From contig AP026550.1 of the NCBI GenBank assembly GCA_026075535.2, forward strand, positions 2,108,001 to 2,172,000: a stretch of DNA of 64,000 bases, in the 5' to 3' direction. Under the pieces are notes generated by a model, which was not told the origin of the DNA, did not search any database, and was given only the letters and a program-made list of their open reading frames with translations. The translations under genes and the position numbers were made by a program. This document shows, piece after piece, positions 58,801-64,000 of this stretch (position 1 is the first letter of the stretch; each line of letters starts with the position of its first letter). The DNA comes from Tricholoma matsutake. Taxonomy: Eukaryota > Basidiomycota > Agaricomycetes > Agaricales > Tricholomataceae.

Positions 58801-59428
58801 CCTCACCATCTCCATGCACCCAAACATATCATATGCCATTCAACAACTCTCACAATTCCTCAATTCCTATTCCTTTGAGCATTGGCATGCTGCCATCCAC
58901 CTTGTTCATTACCTGAAGGGAGCACGGGACCTAAAACTATATTTGGGGGGCAATAATCCAGTCTCTTTATTGGTGTACACTGACTCTGACTGGGCTAATT
59001 GCTTAGATATGAGGTGCAGTGTTGGAAGATATGTGTATTTCCTTGGATTGGGTGCCATATCCTGGACAGCTCGCAAGCAGAAGACTGTCGCAGCCTCATC
59101 TTGCAAGGCTGAGTACATTGCCACTTTTGAATCAGCAAAGGAATGCATCTGGATTCATACTCTACTCACGGCCATTGGACACTCACCTACTGCACCCACC
59201 CCCATGCTTTGTAACAACACTGCTGCCATCAATATATCTGAAGACCCGCTTCTCCATTCCCGCGTCAAGCACATTGACATCAAATTCCATTTCCTTTGTG
59301 AGCATGTCCAATCCCAGGAGCTTCATGTACAATATGTGCACACCCGTGATAATATTGTGGACATCTTCACTAAAGCCCTGGATGTCAAATCTTTCGCCTG
59401 TCTTCACGGATTCCTTGGACTCCGGTAA
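55877..59428 (+). pseudogene. Copia-2 pol, 5'-truncated and degenerate
   Basis: Protease (CYVNTGATIHLTP; catalytic Asp replaced by Asn at 56101), GAG-pre-integrase (WHHHLGHANY...CDSCILGKQT), integrase pieces, RT (QIDIKTAFLYG; HVDN at about 58460-58471 in place of a YVDD-type motif) and RNase H (YTDSDWANC, SCKAEYIA) follow in order. Frame changes near 56690, 56880 and 57890 and several stops (including TGA 58526 and 58775, at Arg positions) break it. Gag and the 5' LTR are missing. A different family from Copia-1. Confidence 0.9.
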
Positions 59429-59482
59429 TTACCTTCATCATGCCAATTTCATGTGAGGAGGAGTATTCATGGTGAGGAGGAG

Positions 59483-59738
59483 TGTTGAGATCTACACCAT
59501 GAATACGCACTGTAGGTGCCCCCTTTGATGCGCTATTTATATTCCCCTTTGATGTACTATTTATATTACACTTTATGATGTGTATCTCCCCTTGTCTCTT
59601 TCTCTCTTTATGTCTTGGTCTTTATCATTTCCCCATTGTTAGCATTATAGTATATATACTTACCTACATAGATTAGGCACCTTAGTCCATTGTACACTAA
59701 CTGAGCTCACTGTGTATCACTTAGGTTGGATCTCTACA
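59483..59738 (+). repeat. Copia-2 3' LTR
   Basis: 256 bp, TGTTGAGATC...GATCTCTACA (inverted ends), preceded by a GAGGAGGAG purine tract. TATA-like AGTATATATAC near 59648. No second LTR in the window. Confidence 0.8.
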
Positions 59739-59803
59739 CTTTGCCACCACTACTCAAAAGTGAGCAACCACAACCAAAAAATGGACTGGACCTTTAAACA
59801 CTA
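59739..59803. repeat. hAT family 1 right-end fragment
   Basis: GAGCAACCACAACC...GGACCTTTAAACACTA matches the right terminus of family 1. The rest is missing, so Copia-2 may have inserted into, or recombined with, such an element. Confidence 0.7.
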
Positions 59804-59905
59804 TATATAAGCCACTGACACACTCTAAATACATATATCAAGCTAAGTGCTTTGGTGGGAGGAGGGATGACATGCAGGGATGACATGCACTGCATATGTG
59901 ACAGT

Positions 59906-61549
59906 TAGTGTTGCCAACAGCGCGGCTCAGAGCCATGAGCCATTGAGCCAAGCCACTATTTTGGGCCAGCTGCACTGGCACCAATAAATTGGCTCACAGC
60001 TCAAAGCTGCCCAGAGCTGCTCAAGCCATGCTCTAAGTTGTCTAAAGTTCAGAGGTGCTAGATGACTTTAAACCTTCTGAAAATATTATAGAACACTCTG
60101 TAGAAGTCCCTTCTGCTAATTTGAATGCATATTTTCATCCTATTCCCACTACCATCTCGCGAGCATTCTTTGTAATAGGTACGAGGAGATAAACACAGCC
60201 AAACAATCTCATCAATGATACGGATTCATACAAAACTCAATAGTATGCCATATTTCTTTTGTAATAATGGTCTACACGACTTACTTGATGTTAAAAAGCA
60301 TAACTGAAGCATAATTACAAGTAGAACGGTGAGCCCACAACTTTGAGCAATTTCAATCAGCTTAGCCGGCTCAGGGCCATTTTGATCGGCTCAAGTGCCT
60401 GAGCCATGCCGCGGGCGAGCCGAGCCGAGCTGTGGCATCACTAAGGACCCCCGACAACCCCCCAAAATGCCTGATCCCTAAATTTCTGTGCGGATAAAAA
60501 AAAATTCAGGCCGTTTCGTGGCATTTTAATCCGGATTTTGCCTCAGGCCTACTGCAGGTCACATTTTTATCCGCACAAGGGATCAGGCATTGAAAAAAAT
60601 CGCCAAAATTGCTGATTTTCTCAAAATTTCGCTCCAGACAGGTAAAATTGCTACCTAGTCTACGGGCCGTCATTAATTCATTGTCGGTCGAGTTCTCAGG
60701 AAATTGCAATGCTTGCAGCTTGGTGTCAAAAAATTCATGTTGCTATACAATCTACCGCAGCACATAGAAACTGGGCTTCTAAACTGTAGTCCGAGTCGCT
60801 TCATATTTCGACAATTCTTAAGGTGCTGAAGTACAGACGCAAAAACACTGTAGACTTATCACAATTGTTGGCTGATGATATACTCGAAAACCTGCAAGGC
60901 GAAATGCAACACTGCTGAGATCTACCATGTTTGAAGCCATAACGCTGCTGTGTTTGCTGTTCTTCCCTCCAGTTTTCGAGTAGATATTGAGAACTAGCAA
61001 ACAGACAGCCGAAATAAGTGAAAGCTTGCAGTGTATTAAGCAGTGCACCTTCTCAAATGCATTATCAGCAACATACACTGGTGCTAACCTCAAGTCTGTC
61101 ACACGTGCATTATGGATTGATTTTCTTTTCGAGAGCACTCAAAGGAATTTTCTTCCCATTTCTAATCTCCTACTTTTCATCAAATGGCGGGGGTGGCACT
61201 GCGTAAACGCGCAAACCGTCACGTATTCAAAAATTTGACATGTTCCATTTTTGGTGTTTGGTGTTCTCGTGCGACAAAATGTAGTATGAAAGCCACCCTG
61301 AGCGTTACTTTGGATACAGGCGGCGTAACATCAAGTAATATTATAGTTATATTTTCTATCCATCTCAGGATTTTATTCGGACCGGATCAGGCATACAAGC
61401 CACAGAGCAATCCCTATCCGGACATTTACTCAGGGATCAACAACAATTTTGACCCATTTTTATCCGGATGCCCTCAGGCATTCACGAAAATTTCATCCGG
61501 ATAGGGATCAGGCATTTTGGGGGGTTGTCGGGGGTCCTCATCACTAGCA
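59906..61549. mobile_element. hAT-type element (TAGTGTTGCCAACAG terminus) with nested TIR element
   Basis: The left end TAGTGTTGCCAACAGCG and right end with CTGTGGCATCACTA carry subterminal GGCTC/GAGCC repeats like the element at 5169-6660. The flanks GTGACAGT (59898-59905) and CTGACAGT (61550-61557) form a probable 8-bp TSD with one mismatch. The right end has three extra bases (GCA) after CATCACTA, so its exact border is uncertain. Confidence 0.7.
60444..61538. mobile_element. TIR element with AGGACCCCCGACAACC termini
   Basis: 1,095 bp. Terminal inverted repeats are perfect for at least 37 bp, and the 8-bp TSD CATCACTA is perfect (60436-60443, 61539-61546). Subterminal regions repeat GATCAGGCAT and ATCCGGAT/ATCCGCAC. 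CpG is not depleted, unlike the surrounding transposons. No transposase recognised; short frames only. Confidence 0.93.
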
Positions 61550-61557
61550 CTGACAGT

Positions 61558-62695
61558 CATTACTTCCAGCCGATCACTTGTGATCGCCGAAAGTGGATGG
61601 TCATGAGCCTAGTATTGATGATACTGTGTAATGAAATATAGCCTGTACAGCCTGGTCATTTCCCAGTTGTTTTTGTGATGTGTTTACACTCAAGTCCTAC
61701 GAAGAAATTCCGAGGAAAAATAACTGCTCTCACATGACCTCATGCCTGTACCAAACAATGACGCGTCATCACCATTCGGGACGGGATTTCCTAGTACAGC
61801 ATAGCATGTTGTATGGTCAAACAGAGTGTAGGATAAAGCCTAATTTAGAATTTTCCCTCGCCTGTAGTTAATGTTCTGGCAAAGCCAACACTTGATGCGC
61901 GGCGATGCAACCAGTCGCGGCCTCACGCGCACGCGGCGGCCAGTAAGTTAGATGGTATAATGATGTGACTGGTACCTTCCCAACAGCTTCAACCGTTGTA
62001 ATTATTTACTCACCCTTTCCCCTTCAGCCCTTGCCGGCCGTTGTTTGTCACAGGCACAAGGTCACGTGAAAGCAAACCGCCATATCGGCCGGCAAAGCGT
62101 AGATTGCCTGTGGACACATTTACGACATTCTCGACGACGAGGAGATAAGTATGTACTGGTTCTCCACACGCGTGTCTGGATAGTTACAAGCAATATTCAG
62201 GCGTAATGATTCTGTAAAACACTCGCAACAATAGTTATCTTTCACGGCATTCCGGATTCCCTGCTCTCATCTCGAGCTCTCAGCTTTTCTATAATTTAGT
62301 ATAAAGCTGCCGACAGAGCCAGTCTTGGACATCGGCAATGCAAAGATTCACTCGGCTCTAAAAGTTGCCATTGAAGCTCTGGTGTCAAGAAGAGGAAACA
62401 GAGCAGAGGACTCGGGACATGCGAGTGTACATCTGTAAACCTTCGGCGCCGCGTTGCTCGCAGAAATAAATTTGGGCTTAATGATGCCTGATCGGATAAA
62501 ATATGACCTTTTGCAAGGGCTACTCAAAATTTGGATAACTGGCGAAATGTTGCCGGATAAATTGCCATAACAAAGCATCAAAGGTTTTGATATGGCCTTA
62601 TATGTAGGGTATTTTCACGGGTCCTTGTGATAGGTACAAGTACAGTGACTATGCTTTGCATTAGAGCGTGAATATTATACCAGCCCTCATTAAAA
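61558..62695. other. Intergenic DNA, gene island side
   Basis: No gene recognised. CpG-rich again. At about 62483-62570 it contains ATGCCTGATCGGATAAAAT and GCCGGATAAATTGCC, resembling the subterminal repeats of the 60444-61538 element, probably an old fragment. Confidence 0.4.
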
Positions 62696-63669
62696 TCATG
62701 TCCTGACTTGGCGCTTCTCATGGCAGACGCCCCGCTGTGATGAGACATCGCTGTTTTTCAGTCTACGACGTCTCCAGCAGACGTAACCCACCACAGCAAT
62801 AGCAGTGAGACCGAAGCCGAGGCCTAGCACAATTCCCACAGCATCTGCAACTAGCTGGTGATTCGACCAGGTGTGCGAAGCTGTGGAAGTAGATGTGCTA
62901 ATTGGTGCTGGGAACGATAGTGTCATCGACGGAGGAAGGGTCACCGTGGGTAGGATTACGGATGTCGCTGTCGTACTGTAGAGTGGGTCGATTTGATTGT
63001 TTGGATTAATAACAGAGGAAATCAGAGTGACATACTTGGTAGGCACGGTTAATATCAGCGATCCGATGTCCAGACGCGAAGCGGAGAAAGAGGGGACAAA
63101 GGTAAGTGCTACAACAGTGGTTTGCGATTCGAGTAAGTTAAGGATCGCAATGACGCCCACGGAGGAATTGAAGTTGGTGGAGATGGAGGATTGGTTGGTG
63201 GTTACGGTAATATTGGCGGTAGCGTTGGAGAGGTTGAATGGGTATATGTATATATCACGGGCTGGTGGAGGATGAGGACCAACTAATGTATTGAATTATA
63301 TATGGGGTCACCTCGAGCTTGAAAGAACATTTGTGGTATTATGGATCCTTGTGCAGGATCTGGACCATTAGTAGATACAACCGTTGTACCGTTCAGGTCT
63401 AGGATTTGCCTGGCACAACCCAGTGACTGGGATGAGACACATGAGTATATTTTTCAGTGAGACAAAGCTCACCATGCACCGCTACAAATCGCAATGGATG
63501 AATTGCAAAGAGAAGGGGTATAAACGACCTGGGACGAAGTATTCGGAATGGTGACGTTGTAATAATCTGGGAACCAGCTCTGGGTGGCATTGGCGATGGC
63601 AACCAGAGACAAGAGGACAAGTAGGATGATAAGGCATACGGATTGATAATAGCATAGGGTTCGTAACAT
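62696..63669 (-). CDS. Secretory single-pass membrane protein, 266 or 286 aa
   Basis: Minus-strand exons 63669-63473, 63409-63312, 63261-62696, with an optional 60-bp intron 63035-62976 (GTATGT...CTACAG). That intron is divisible by three, so both forms keep frame. A signal peptide (about residues 1-28, SVCLIILLVLLSLVAIANA) leads an ectodomain with many N-glycosylation sequons (NVT, NTS, NSS, NGT, NLS, NAT, NIT). A Ser/Thr/Pro stalk, a transmembrane helix (GIVLGLGFGLTAIAVVGYVCW) and RRRR with a short tail follow. The shape is typical of basidiomycete cell-surface proteins; no named domain. The ATG at 63669 was chosen as it starts the signal peptide. Confidence 0.75.
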
Positions 63670-64000
63670 CCAAGACCAAGGATGGAGTCCCACAGCTGTT
63701 ACCGTAGAAGAAAGTAAGAAAGGCCTCCGTCAGGGTCAGGGGGACTTTTCATTGAAGACATTACGATAACAATTTGCCTCGTGAACTGGATCCTGAAACT
63801 GAGGAAAAGGGGAAATGAAGTCTCCCCAATATGGTAGACCTGCATTATGTAAGCTCAATAGGAACTTGGCTGGTCACGAGCCACGATCAAAGTTTGATTC
63901 AATGATCGCGGCCCGAGGATATGCCGCTATACTCATTCTCCTGTTAATCTACTAATACTATATAGCATTATACTAAGGTTGTTACATGGAACTCGTCGCC
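63670..64000. other. Upstream region of the membrane-protein gene
   Basis: No reading frame or repeat of note. Presumably the 5' UTR and promoter of the minus-strand gene. Confidence 0.4.

Overview
The window is nuclear DNA of a basidiomycete fungus, probably a transposon-rich agaricomycete. The evidence is short GT-AG introns (about 37-75 bp) in multi-exon genes, fungal gene families (multi-START lipid-binding protein, peroxisomal myosin-binding/vezatin-like protein, Tpt1) and a dense load of Gypsy, Copia, LINE and hAT-type elements. The species cannot be named from the sequence alone.

There are two kinds of territory. Gene islands rich in CpG lie at about 13.1-31.3 kb and 61.55-64 kb. Five host genes were modelled there, each with exons that keep frame across every junction: a 1,765-aa protein with three START-like regions (+, 13540-19216); an 846-aa vezatin/Inp2-like membrane protein (-, 19955-22697); a 252-aa tRNA 2'-phosphotransferase Tpt1 homologue (-, 24368-25353); a Ser/Thr-rich single-pass membrane protein (+, 29302-30637); and a secretory single-pass membrane protein (-, 62696-63669).

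The rest (1-13.1 kb and 31.3-61.5 kb) is nested transposons poor in CpG. From the left: the 3' end of a chromodomain Gypsy element with its LTR (family A); a solo A-LTR containing a hAT-type MITE and a solo LTR of family C; hAT-type elements at 5169-6660 (with an inner MITE), 9862-11061 and 11672-13104. The last of these contains LINE sequence and a solo D-LTR. From 31.3 kb: a LINE fragment; a dead Gypsy element (family D) interrupted by a near-complete Copia element (32513-40853, itself hit by a hAT element and a C-LTR) and by an unusual 5.5-kb LTR element (41312-46788); then an inverted second copy of Gypsy-D, a Gypsy integrase fragment, a second dead Copia element, and two nested TIR elements ending at about 61549.

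Most nesting is proven by target-site duplications (TSDs) readable in the sequence: 8 bp for hAT-type, 5 bp for the A, B, D and Copia-1 LTR elements, 4 bp for family C. The retroelements are inactivated largely by C-to-T change at CpG: CGA to TGA stops, and loss of catalytic aspartates where the codon junction made a CpG. The hAT-type elements share internal features (a spliceosomal-looking intron, a GGGCCCAAA block, and a GAGCAG-n-GCTC hairpin motif) despite different termini. That shared architecture is the least explained signal in the window.
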